35,879 nt of DNA, taken from contig SLRC01000140.1 in NCBI GenBank assembly GCA_007131175.1, positions 1 to 35,879 on the forward strand, given 5' to 3'. The translations under genes were made by a program, and so were the position numbers. The stretch is from Syntrophomonadaceae bacterium (GTDB lineage Bacteria > Bacillota > Dethiobacteria > DTU022 > UBA8154). Position 1 is the first letter of the stretch. Every line of letters starts with the position of its first letter. Under the pieces are notes generated by a model. The model ran no database searches, was not told where the DNA came from, and saw only the letters and a list, made by a program, of their open reading frames with translations. Positions 24,994 to 32,394 of the stretch are shown piece after piece.

Positions 24994-25539
24994 CTATTTG
25001 ACCTGTGTGGCAGTGTTTTTGTTCTTTTTATCCCCTGCTCCTGATAAGCTGCCGAACAATTTCCCCACAGCAGTTGCAAGATCAACCAGAAGCTCCAGGA
25101 AAAGCAATGCTCCCCCCACGGAAACCATCAGTCTGAATGGAAGCTGGGGTATGCGCAGCACATCGGAAACAATGGTGGACATGCGGCCTGTGGCCAATAC
25201 CCAGCCCTGCCAAATCACAATAAATACAATAAACAGGCCCAGGATATAAATCAATACTTCCAGGAGTGATTGCAGCCATAAAGGGAAACGGGAAACCACA
25301 AGGGTTACCCTGGGATGTCCTTTGACCTGTTGGGTATATGCCAGGCCTAAAAGAATTACCACTGCCAGCATATATTCAGACAGCTCCACAGCACCGGAGA
25401 CAGGCCGGGCAAACAATGCCCGACCTATCACATCCGTTGTGGTTAAGAACATCATGGGGATAAGCATAAACATGCTCACTGCACAAATATAAAAGGTTAA
25501 ACGCTGAATCGCTTTTTTTGCCATTGTAAGAAATCCCAT
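24994..25539 (-). CDS. dctQ: TRAP transporter small permease (DctQ family)
   Basis: DctQ is the four-helix small membrane subunit that holds the TRAP complex together. The 181-residue protein has four hydrophobic segments (about 14-36, 50-66, 88-110, 130-150) and the family pattern VIGRALFARPVSGAVELSEYMLAVVILLGLAY. The C-terminus is a charged cytoplasmic tail (GAGDKKNKNTATQVK). ATG at 25539 follows GAAAGGA; a second ATG five codons on lacks a site. It lies between dctP and dctM, the usual order. Confidence 0.93.
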   Translation of the reverse strand: MGFLTMAKKAIQRLTFYICAVSMFMLIPMMFLTTTDVIGRALFARPVSGAVELSEYMLAVVILLGLAYTQQVKGHPRVTLVVSRFPLWLQSLLEVLIYILGLFIVFIVIWQGWVLATGRMSTIVSDVLRIPQLPFRLMVSVGGALLFLELLVDLATAVGKLFGSLSGAGDKKNKNTATQVK

Positions 25540-25582
25540 TAGCGTTTTATTCCTTTCACCGATTATATTTCATTACCCTTGA

Positions 25583-26713
25583 TTACCAGTCACTGGGATA
25601 TGCCGGGAACGGCACACCATGCTTGTCCAGTTCTTCTTTGTACATCATCAGCGTATCCCGTCCCGGCAGACCGTTTGCTTCCATTTGCTCAACCCATTTA
25701 ATTACCACTTCTTCTGCAAAGAGGGTATTCCAGCGGTCGGCCTCTGCCTCGGGCAATTCATAAAACTCCACCCCGGCATCAGCCAAACTATTCATTATTT
25801 CATCAATGGCATCTACATTTAAACCACCGGTTAGCCGGAAGGGGTTTTGCGTGACTTCCTCAATTATTATTTTCAGGTCGTCCGGGGTTCTTTCCCAGGC
25901 ATCCAAATTCATGGCCACACCTTCGGTAACACAGCCAAAAGAAGCGACTACTGCATGATCAGCCACTTCGTAAAGTTTAAAGGCATAATACAGCTGTGGG
26001 CAGGTAACAATACCATCGATTACACCGGTTTCCATGGAGAGATAAACATCCCCAAGCGGCATAAAGACAGGTTCTGCCCCCAATGCTTCAATCATGTAAG
26101 TCTGCAAGCCGCCCGGCGACCTCATGCGCAGGCCCCTTACATCTTCCAGGGTGCGTACCGGTTTGGTCGTCCAAAAATATGACTGAATACATCCATTCAT
26201 ATTGAGCATCTTGACATCCTGAAATTCCTGATGAAGAATCCTCTCATACATGGCATTACCGATATCCACTGCCACATCTTTACCACCTACAAAAACGGGC
26301 ATGGAGAGGACATCACTCAGGGGAAATTGACCCGGGGTCCATGTGGCGGTAAAGTATCCCATGTCAGAAAGACCGTCCGCTACAATTTCGAAGTGCTCCG
26401 GCCCGGCACCCAGTGCCCCACCGTAATAGGTAGTTGTCTTGATGCGCCCATTGCTCCTTGCCTCCAATTCCGCCAGCATCGGATCCCAGACGTTAACACA
26501 TTCTGCGCTGGCAGGTACATGCCAGGTACTAAACCTAATGTCTATCGTTCCTAAATCTTCGGCCGGGACCTCATCAGGTGCCGGTGTCTCGCCAGGAGTC
26601 GGGGCCGGGGCCTCACCGGGTGTTGCCGGATCGGAAGCGCAACCTCCCAGTGCCAGCACCAACAATAACGTCAGACCCACAACGGCAAACAACTTAGCTA
26701 TGTCTCTTTTCAT
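25583..26713 (-). CDS. dctP: TRAP transporter solute-binding lipoprotein (DctP family)
   Basis: DctP captures the substrate outside the cell; in a Gram-positive it is tethered as a lipoprotein. The 376-residue protein has a lipoprotein signal with lipobox ALGGC (Cys25), followed by a proline-rich linker built from a repeated PTPGE/PAP unit (about 28-55). The binding domain includes the DctP core: STWHVP, DIGNAMYERI, VKMLNMNGCIQSYFWTTKPV and the carboxylate-binding arginine region LRMRSPGG, then MPLGDVYLSMETGVIDGI. ATG follows GAGGAGGG by nine bases. It begins 47 bases after ndhM. The substrate is likely an aromatic or heterocyclic carboxylate judging from context. Confidence 0.93.
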   Translation of the reverse strand: MKRDIAKLFAVVGLTLLLVLALGGCASDPATPGEAPAPTPGETPAPDEVPAEDLGTIDIRFSTWHVPASAECVNVWDPMLAELEARSNGRIKTTTYYGGALGAGPEHFEIVADGLSDMGYFTATWTPGQFPLSDVLSMPVFVGGKDVAVDIGNAMYERILHQEFQDVKMLNMNGCIQSYFWTTKPVRTLEDVRGLRMRSPGGLQTYMIEALGAEPVFMPLGDVYLSMETGVIDGIVTCPQLYYAFKLYEVADHAVVASFGCVTEGVAMNLDAWERTPDDLKIIIEEVTQNPFRLTGGLNVDAIDEIMNSLADAGVEFYELPEAEADRWNTLFAEEVVIKWVEQMEANGLPGRDTLMMYKEELDKHGVPFPAYPSDW

Positions 26714-26760
26714 TAAATTAAACCCTCCTCACTTATTAATACTTAAACCAGGCAAGCCCC

Positions 26761-27768
26761 TTACTTTGTCTTTTTCACCTCCCCTTTCCCTACCTCCTGC
26801 AAAGCAGTCAGCATGGCCTCCGGTGTCAGGGGCAGTCGTGTAAAACGTATTCCCAGGGCATTACTGACCGCATTGAGGATGGCTGGCGCTGTGGGGATAA
26901 GGGGAGGCTCCCCCACTCCCTTGGCACCAAATGGTCCGCTGGCTTCTTCAGCTTCCACAATAATTGTTTCAATATGGGGGATGTCTTCCATGGTAGGGAT
27001 TAGATAATTGGAAAAACCCGGATTACGTATTGCCCCCCTGTCCACAACAAGCTCTTCCATTAAAGCATACCCCTGCCCCATGGCACAACCCCCTTCAATC
27101 TGGCCCTCCACTGACTGGGGGTTAATTGCGTGACCCACATCATGAGCGGCTACCAGTTGAAGAACCGTTACTTCCCCCGTTTCCGTATCCACCTCTACCT
27201 CCGCCCACTGTGTGGCAAAAGCATAGGTTGCATACGGAACCCCCTTGCCTGTTTCTTCATCAAGTCCGGTGGTCACAGGGTTAAACCAACCATGACCTAA
27301 CGTCATCTTTCCTTCACGCCGGCAGTGAATGATCATTTCCTGCAACGCAACACTGTGTTCCGGATCAAAGCGGGGAAATATTTTGTAATCCCGGCACACC
27401 AACTCGCCTACCGGAACCTTAAGTAAGATGGATGCTTTTTCTAAAAGGGGTTTTTGTGCCTGCAGCGCTGCCGCTTTTACCGCATTGCCGGAGATGTATG
27501 TCTGCCTGCTGGCCGAGGTTGCGCCCCCTTCCGGTGTTACCCCCGTATCACCGGAGATAACCCTTATTTTTTCTAATTCCACCCCCAGCACTTCGGCAGC
27601 GATCTGGGCCAGAACTGTGCTGGAACCCTGGCCAATATCAGCACAACCGGTTAAAAGAATTACGGTACCGTCATTTAGCAGGTCAATAAAGGCGCCGGAA
27701 GGATTAGCCAAAGCCGTATTACCAATCCCATACCACATACATCCTATTCCCCACCCTCTTTTTTTCAC
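26761..27768 (-). CDS. ndhM: Nicotinate dehydrogenase medium molybdopterin subunit (C-terminal half)
   Basis: The 335-residue protein corresponds to the second molybdenum-binding half of a xanthine-dehydrogenase-type large subunit. It shows ADIGQGSSTVLAQIAAE (about 43-59), SGDTGVTPEGGATSASRQT, NPQSVEGQIEGGCAMGQG and GAKGVGEPPLIPTAPAILNA with the catalytic Glu at position 287. The GTG start at 27768 is chosen because GGAGGT lies six bases before it; earlier in-frame ATGs lie across or before that site. It starts 50 bases after ndhL ends, in its own frame with its own ribosome site, so the large subunit is truly encoded by two genes, as reported for Eubacterium barkeri NdhL/NdhM (37-kDa subunit). 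Confidence 0.9.
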   Translation of the reverse strand: MKKRGWGIGCMWYGIGNTALANPSGAFIDLLNDGTVILLTGCADIGQGSSTVLAQIAAEVLGVELEKIRVISGDTGVTPEGGATSASRQTYISGNAVKAAALQAQKPLLEKASILLKVPVGELVCRDYKIFPRFDPEHSVALQEMIIHCRREGKMTLGHGWFNPVTTGLDEETGKGVPYATYAFATQWAEVEVDTETGEVTVLQLVAAHDVGHAINPQSVEGQIEGGCAMGQGYALMEELVVDRGAIRNPGFSNYLIPTMEDIPHIETIIVEAEEASGPFGAKGVGEPPLIPTAPAILNAVSNALGIRFTRLPLTPEAMLTALQEVGKGEVKKTK

Positions 27769-27818
27769 TCCGACACCTCCCATATTGCTCATAAAATTTA
27801 CTTCCACTCAATCTTATT

Positions 27819-29075
27819 TCAACACTTTTTATCCGTTACCCTTTGTTTTACACGTTCCAGTGTCTCCCCCATACCCACACTTTGCTCAAGCATTTGTGAT
27901 GTAGCCGTTGTCATGCCGGGGGAAAGAAAGTTCATGCTACGGATTTCCCAGGGACCCAAACCCAACTTCTCACCCAGTATATCCATTTGCGTCTCGTGAG
28001 CAAACCCAACCTGGGGGACACCGAAACCACGCATGGCACCGCAGTAAGGATTATTTGTATAAACTGCGTATGCATCAACATGGACATGGGGCACATGGTA
28101 AGGCCCCGTGGCATGTACAGCAGCCCTGGTTACAACTCCGGGACCATAGGAAGCATACGCTCCCGTATCTGCAAATATTTCTGCTTTTATGCCAAGCAAT
28201 TTTCCCTTCCGGTCTGCCGCAGTAAGATAATTGATCACGTATGGATGGCGCTTTCCTGAAGCGATAAAAGATTCTTCCCTGGTATACACAAGCTTAACAG
28301 GGTAGCGTGTATACCAGGCCAAGAGCGCCGCATGACATTGAGTGGAAATATCAAGTTTGCCGCCAAAGCCGCCTCCAGTTGCTTGCTGCACTATTCTTAC
28401 CCGGTTCTGGTCCAAGCCCAGGACAGTAGCCACCTCACCCCGGTCAAAATGGGGGTTCTGTGTGGAGGCCCATACTGTAATACTGTCATTATCCCGGCAC
28501 GCAATGCTTGCTTCCGGCTCCATGGCAGCATGCTCCACAAAAGGTGTTTCATAAGTGTTTTCGATAACCACGTCCGCCTTAGCCAGAGCCTCTTCTATGT
28601 TTCCCTTCCTGATCTTACGATGAAAAAGCATATTGCCCTTTTCATGGAGCTGCGGTGCACTTTCAGCCAAAGCATCCTTTGGTGTAAAGACGGCAGCAAG
28701 TTCTTTTATTTCCGAACGAATTTTTGAGATTGCACTGTCGGCTGCCGCCTGACTGTGTGCTGCCACAAGAGCCAGGGGATCGCCAATACGCCTGATTCTG
28801 TTTTCAATTAACACGGGCTCATCCTTTACGATAATACCCACACCGTTACGGCCGGGAATATCCCGGGCTGTTAATATGGCCACCACCCCGGGGACCTGAA
28901 GTGCTTCCCCTGTTTCAATTTGAACCACGCTACCATGGGGGACAGTGCTGCGAAATACTTTGGCATTAAGCATCCCGGGAAATTTTAAATCGTCGGTAAA
29001 ACGGAGTTCCCCCGTAACCTTTTCAAATCCTTCAAGTCGCTGCTTTGATTTGCCAACAATATGGTATTCCGGCAA
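27819..29075 (-). CDS. ndhL: Nicotinate dehydrogenase large molybdopterin subunit (N-terminal half)
   Basis: The 418-residue protein matches the first half of xanthine-dehydrogenase large subunits: the a/b-hammerhead domain (KVTGELRFTDDLKFPGML), EPEASIACRDN, the molybdopterin motif TGGGFGGKLD (about 230), and YCGAMRGFGVPQ. It stops right after VGMGETLERV, where one-gene homologues continue. The start is a TTG at 29075 with AAGGGGTG upstream; a longer frame that adds 26 residues is only a read-through of short tandem repeats. With NdhM it would bind the molybdenum cofactor; the E. barkeri enzyme also needs labile (non-selenocysteine) selenium, which sequence cannot show. Confidence 0.9.
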   Translation of the reverse strand: MPEYHIVGKSKQRLEGFEKVTGELRFTDDLKFPGMLNAKVFRSTVPHGSVVQIETGEALQVPGVVAILTARDIPGRNGVGIIVKDEPVLIENRIRRIGDPLALVAAHSQAAADSAISKIRSEIKELAAVFTPKDALAESAPQLHEKGNMLFHRKIRKGNIEEALAKADVVIENTYETPFVEHAAMEPEASIACRDNDSITVWASTQNPHFDRGEVATVLGLDQNRVRIVQQATGGGFGGKLDISTQCHAALLAWYTRYPVKLVYTREESFIASGKRHPYVINYLTAADRKGKLLGIKAEIFADTGAYASYGPGVVTRAAVHATGPYHVPHVHVDAYAVYTNNPYCGAMRGFGVPQVGFAHETQMDILGEKLGLGPWEIRSMNFLSPGMTTATSQMLEQSVGMGETLERVKQRVTDKKC

Positions 29076-29091
29076 GTTATCACCCCTTATG

Positions 29092-29135
29092 CAAGATACA
29101 AGATACAAGAAGCAAGAGACATGAGAGACAAGATA
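29092..29135. repeat. Degenerate 7-base tandem repeat
   Basis: Five head-to-tail heptamers run from 29092 to 29126 on the plus strand (CAAGATA, CAAGATA, CAAGAAG, CAAGAGA, CATGAGA), with a further CAAGATA at 29129-29135 and purine-rich drift (AAGG, GAGG, ACAAAAGACAAAG) to about 29162. It lies in the 139-base gap between the UPF0280 gene and ndhL. Confidence 0.85.
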
Positions 29136-29176
29136 AGAAAGGAAGAGGGACAAAAGACAAAGTCAACTTATTAATG

Positions 29177-29188
29177 CGGCATATGCCG
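29177..29188. promoter_or_regulatory. 12-bp perfect palindrome upstream of ndhL
   Basis: CGGCATATGCCG is a perfect inverted repeat, about 100 bases upstream of the ndhL start and 26 bases past the UPF0280 stop. It could be an operator for a dimeric regulator or a chance palindrome. No promoter was confidently placed next to it. Confidence 0.35.
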
Positions 29189-29214
29189 GTTTCATCGTTT
29201 CATAACATTTATTT

Positions 29215-30090
29215 TCAGGTTGCCAATTGATTGTTTGATCTCAATTGCCCCGCTTTGATTTGAGCAGCAAATGAATCAGGTAGTGCAGACATATACGAAC
29301 CGGTAAAAATCGCTGCTCCCAGGATAATCCCGTCCTGTAAAAGTTGGCTGGCTCCTTTAATGCCCCCCTGCAACGCCGTTAAATATGCTTGCGGCGCAAG
29401 GGATGAGCACCCCACCGTTATAAACTGCGCCTGAATATCTGATTGTGGATCCAGCACTGCAGCGGGAAGCCTTATTACTCCCGGATCATCAACAGTCGTC
29501 AGGTTGGCAATGGATGTGGCGCATGCATCGGCGATACAGCTACTCTCTGCCAGGACAGTTACTGCGGAGGCGACCCCCTTGGTAAAGCCCCTGCCCCCCA
29601 GGCCGCTTGTGGCAATACCACGGCACAGGTTGTTTCCGTCTACCCTAAAGGTATGGCTGTATTCCCGGTCATCCAAAGATGACTGTAAACCAACTACAGC
29701 ACTATCTCCCCTTCTTAACCTCAAGGCCACATCACCCCCGTTGTTCACGATAACGCGGGTGGCGTTTTTCTTTTGCAAAAAATCTGCCACGGCATCGGCA
29801 AAAGCACCGGCTACAGCAGCCATGGGAGTGAGGGTGGCATCACCGGCAGCTGTAACTGCAGTGATCATAGTCCTGAGAATTACAGGAAGTTTTTTTACCA
29901 TATCCTGTTGGGCAGGAGGGGTTTTAGCCACATCCAGGAAAGCTGTTAACTCTTCCAGAAGTTCATGGACATAACGCTCCACCTGCATAATTTCTGCATC
30001 CATCGGCCGGTCTCCGGCCAAGGCGGATATGGTCATCTGCACAGGACCATAATCCAGGTAATATTTTCCCACTCCAATGTTTTGCAGCAA
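29215..30090 (-). CDS. UPF0280 protein, ApbE superfamily (candidate flavin transferase)
   Basis: UPF0280 proteins are uncharacterised relatives of ApbE, the FAD:protein FMN transferase. The 291-residue protein shows ApbE-like features in order: AAGDATLTPMAAVAGAFADA (about 81-100), VIVNNGGDVAL (113-123), IATSGLGGRGFTKG (159-172) and the metal-site-like ADACATSIAN (187-196). No signal peptide or lipobox is present, so it is cytoplasmic, unlike most ApbE proteins. The TTG start has AGGGTG seven bases upstream. It sits between nfnB and ndhL. Since 6-hydroxynicotinate reductase from E. barkeri was reported to carry a covalently bound flavin, a role in flavinylating the hnr product encoded nearby is an attractive but unproven inference. 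Confidence 0.85.
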   Translation of the reverse strand: MLQNIGVGKYYLDYGPVQMTISALAGDRPMDAEIMQVERYVHELLEELTAFLDVAKTPPAQQDMVKKLPVILRTMITAVTAAGDATLTPMAAVAGAFADAVADFLQKKNATRVIVNNGGDVALRLRRGDSAVVGLQSSLDDREYSHTFRVDGNNLCRGIATSGLGGRGFTKGVASAVTVLAESSCIADACATSIANLTTVDDPGVIRLPAAVLDPQSDIQAQFITVGCSSLAPQAYLTALQGGIKGASQLLQDGIILGAAIFTGSYMSALPDSFAAQIKAGQLRSNNQLAT

Positions 30091-30126
30091 TACTGTTCAC
30101 CCTTTTGATTATGATAATTCATAAAT

Positions 30127-31533
30127 CTAAGCCTGAAGATATTTTTTAATTGCCTGGGCAGCCTTCCTGCCGGCACCCATGGCTAATATTACTGTGGCAG
30201 CGCCAGTTACGGCATCACCACCGGCATAAACACCGGGGAGGCTGGTAGCGCCCGTTTCTTCTTCCACAACAATTCCGCCCCACGGCTCAGTTTTTAACCC
30301 TGCAGTTGTATCTTTTATCAAGGGATTGGGACTTTGGCCAATCGCCATGATCACCGTTTCCACCGGTAGTAGATGTTCGGATCCTTTTATGATCACAGGG
30401 CGCCGACGGCCGTCCCCGTCCCGTTCCCCCAGTTTCATTTCCACACATTCCATAACCTTGACCCAGCCATCCTCTGTTCCCATAATTTTTGTTGGAGCTG
30501 TTAAGAGCTTAAAAATAATCCCTTCCTCTTTGGCATGATGGATTTCCTCGTTCCGGGCGGGCATCTCTTCTTCTGAACGCCGGTAAACAATATAAACTTT
30601 TTCAGCGCCCATGCGCTTTGCACAGCGGGCCGCATCCATGGCCACATTGCCACCACCAATTACAGCTACATTTTTACCCACTTTTACGGGGGTATCACAT
30701 TCGGGAAATTTATATGCCTTCATCAAGTTTATCCGTGTCAAAAACTCGTTAGCGGAGAAAACACCTTTCAGATTCTCGCCGGGAATTCCCATAAAGCTGG
30801 GCAGTCCGGCACCGGATCCGATAAAAATTGCTGCGTAGCCATCCTGTTTTAATTCGTCAAGTGAATAAATCCTGCCGATTACCATATTCAGCCTGACCTC
30901 AACCCCCAAGGCGCGTAACTGGTCAATTTCCTTTTGCACCAGAGCTTTTGGCAAGCGAAATTCGGGGATACCATACATTAAGACACCGCCTGGCGTGTGA
31001 AAAGCTTCGAAAATCGTAACTTCATAACCACTTTTAGCTAAATCGCCTGCACACGTCAAGCCTGCCGGACCTGAACCGATCACCGCCACTTTTTTTCCGT
31101 TTTTTGCTACATGGATGGGCTTATTTGCAGCATATTTGATGTGCCAGTCAGCCACAAACCTTTCCAAACGACCGATTGCCACCGGTTCCCCTTTGGTGCC
31201 ACGGACACATTTCGCTTCGCATTGACTTTCCTGGGGGCAAACCCGGCCGCAAACGGCCGGCAAGCTGTTGGTTTCCCTGATCTTTTGGTAAGCCTCTTCC
31301 AAATCGCCGGAGACAATTAACTCAATAAACTGGGGGATCTGCACACCAACAGGACAACCGTCCATGCATTTGGGATATTTGCAATTCAGGCAGCGCCCGG
31401 CCTCCTCTTTCGCCATTGTTTCTGAAAGCCCCATGTAACCTAACGCTACCTCGAGAAAATTTTTATTGCGGGTATTGGGGTCCTGCTCCAGTATTTCAAC
31501 TTTTTTTAGAGTTTGATCAATCATGTCAGACAC
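30127..31533 (-). CDS. nfnB: NfnB-type NADPH-dependent oxidoreductase subunit (glutamate-synthase small-subunit-like)
   Basis: The 468-residue protein has two cysteine-rich [4Fe-4S] motifs (Cys48, 51, 56, 60; Cys95, 99, 105, 109), an FAD motif VIGSGPAGLTCAG (about 151-163) and a second Rossmann motif VIGGGNVAMDAARCAKRMG followed by YRRSEEEMPAR, whose arginines fit NADPH. Length and layout match NfnB/SudA and the GltD family. With the adjacent FAD/[2Fe-2S] subunit it forms an NfnAB pair that couples 2 NADPH to NAD+ and ferredoxin by electron bifurcation. No large glutamate synthase subunit is nearby, arguing against a GOGAT role. The start is GTG at 31533 or ATG three codons later; the ribosome site (GGAAGAGA) does not decide. 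Confidence 0.9.
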   Translation of the reverse strand: MSDMIDQTLKKVEILEQDPNTRNKNFLEVALGYMGLSETMAKEEAGRCLNCKYPKCMDGCPVGVQIPQFIELIVSGDLEEAYQKIRETNSLPAVCGRVCPQESQCEAKCVRGTKGEPVAIGRLERFVADWHIKYAANKPIHVAKNGKKVAVIGSGPAGLTCAGDLAKSGYEVTIFEAFHTPGGVLMYGIPEFRLPKALVQKEIDQLRALGVEVRLNMVIGRIYSLDELKQDGYAAIFIGSGAGLPSFMGIPGENLKGVFSANEFLTRINLMKAYKFPECDTPVKVGKNVAVIGGGNVAMDAARCAKRMGAEKVYIVYRRSEEEMPARNEEIHHAKEEGIIFKLLTAPTKIMGTEDGWVKVMECVEMKLGERDGDGRRRPVIIKGSEHLLPVETVIMAIGQSPNPLIKDTTAGLKTEPWGGIVVEEETGATSLPGVYAGGDAVTGAATVILAMGAGRKAAQAIKKYLQA

Positions 31534-31543
31534 TCTCTTCCAG

Positions 31544-32380
31544 CTAGTTTTTTCCTAAACGGCATTCGTGCCGTTCCAGGGACAGTCTTTCTTCCTGGCG
31601 GTATATGTCCTGTCGCGAGATAGCTTCATCAAAATCTACCTCATGCCCCGGAAAATCGGGCCCGTCCACACAGGCAAATTTAATTTTACCGCCCACTGTC
31701 AACCGGCAGCACCCACACATCCCAGTGCCATCCACCATGATGGAATTCATACTAATCACGGTTTTAATTTCTGCTTCCCTGGTTAGCTCGCAGACTGCTT
31801 TCATCATTATAAGAGGGCCAATGGCAATGACCAAATCATAGATCTTCCCTTCTGATAAAAGCTTTTTAAACGTGTCGGTCACAAAACCTTTGTTTCCATT
31901 GGAGCCGTCATCCGTGGTCACAAAGAGCCTGGAACTGGCAGCAGTCATTTCCTTTTCTAAAATGATACTATCTTTATTGCGGAACCCGATAATTGCATCA
32001 ACTTGCACACGTAAAGATTTTAATTTTTTTGCCTGGGGGTAAGCAATAGCCGTCCCCAAACCTCCACCAATCACCGCGACTTTTTTTACCCCATCGAGGT
32101 GAGACGGTTTTCCTAAAGGACCTACAAAATCCAAAATACCCTGGCCTGCATCCATTGCCCCAAGTTTTTTGGTGCTTTTTCCCACTTCCTGAAATATGAT
32201 GGTCACGATGCCTTTATCCCGGTCATAATCGGCAATGGTCAGAGGGATCCGCTCCCCATCTTCATCAATGCGAAATATGATGAATTGGCCCGGCTCCGCT
32301 TTTTTGGCAACCAAGGGTGCATTTATTTCCATTAGCGTTACTTGAGGTGTTAGCTTTTCTTTTTTGACAATATTATACAT
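31544..32380 (-). CDS. nfnA: NfnA-type FAD/[2Fe-2S] oxidoreductase subunit
   Basis: The 278-residue protein is of the ferredoxin-NADP reductase fold found in NfnA, SudB and PyrK: an N-terminal FAD barrel (PGQFIIFRIDEDGERIPLTIAD), nucleotide motif VAVIGGGLGTAIAYPQAK, and a C-terminal [2Fe-2S] site (GTGMCGCCRLTVGG...FACVDGPDF). No dihydroorotate dehydrogenase gene is adjacent, so PyrK is unlikely. The ATG at 32380 lies eight bases after AAGGA; one three codons earlier touches that site. nfnB follows after 10 bases. In NfnAB this subunit handles NADH and the other NADPH. Confidence 0.9.
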   Translation of the reverse strand: MYNIVKKEKLTPQVTLMEINAPLVAKKAEPGQFIIFRIDEDGERIPLTIADYDRDKGIVTIIFQEVGKSTKKLGAMDAGQGILDFVGPLGKPSHLDGVKKVAVIGGGLGTAIAYPQAKKLKSLRVQVDAIIGFRNKDSIILEKEMTAASSRLFVTTDDGSNGNKGFVTDTFKKLLSEGKIYDLVIAIGPLIMMKAVCELTREAEIKTVISMNSIMVDGTGMCGCCRLTVGGKIKFACVDGPDFPGHEVDFDEAISRQDIYRQEERLSLERHECRLGKN

Positions 32381-32394
32381 ATGCACCATCCTTA

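Noticed and set aside
21488-29075. Xanthine dehydrogenase or CO dehydrogenase with a frameshifted large subunit
   Set aside because: The two halves have separate starts with good ribosome sites, and the neighbours (ena, hnr) point to nicotinate dehydrogenase; no CoxL active-site Cys motif was seen.
26439-29974. Long open frames on the plus strand (e.g. 27428-27904, 29504-29974, 26439-26843)
   Set aside because: They lie opposite well-supported minus-strand genes (ndhM/ndhL, UPF0280, dctP), have compositions typical of antisense shadows, and lack recognisable domains or ribosome sites.
30127-32380. Glutamate synthase small subunit plus PyrK
   Set aside because: No large glutamate synthase or dihydroorotate dehydrogenase gene is present; the two-gene pair with these cysteine motifs is the NfnAB/SudAB arrangement.
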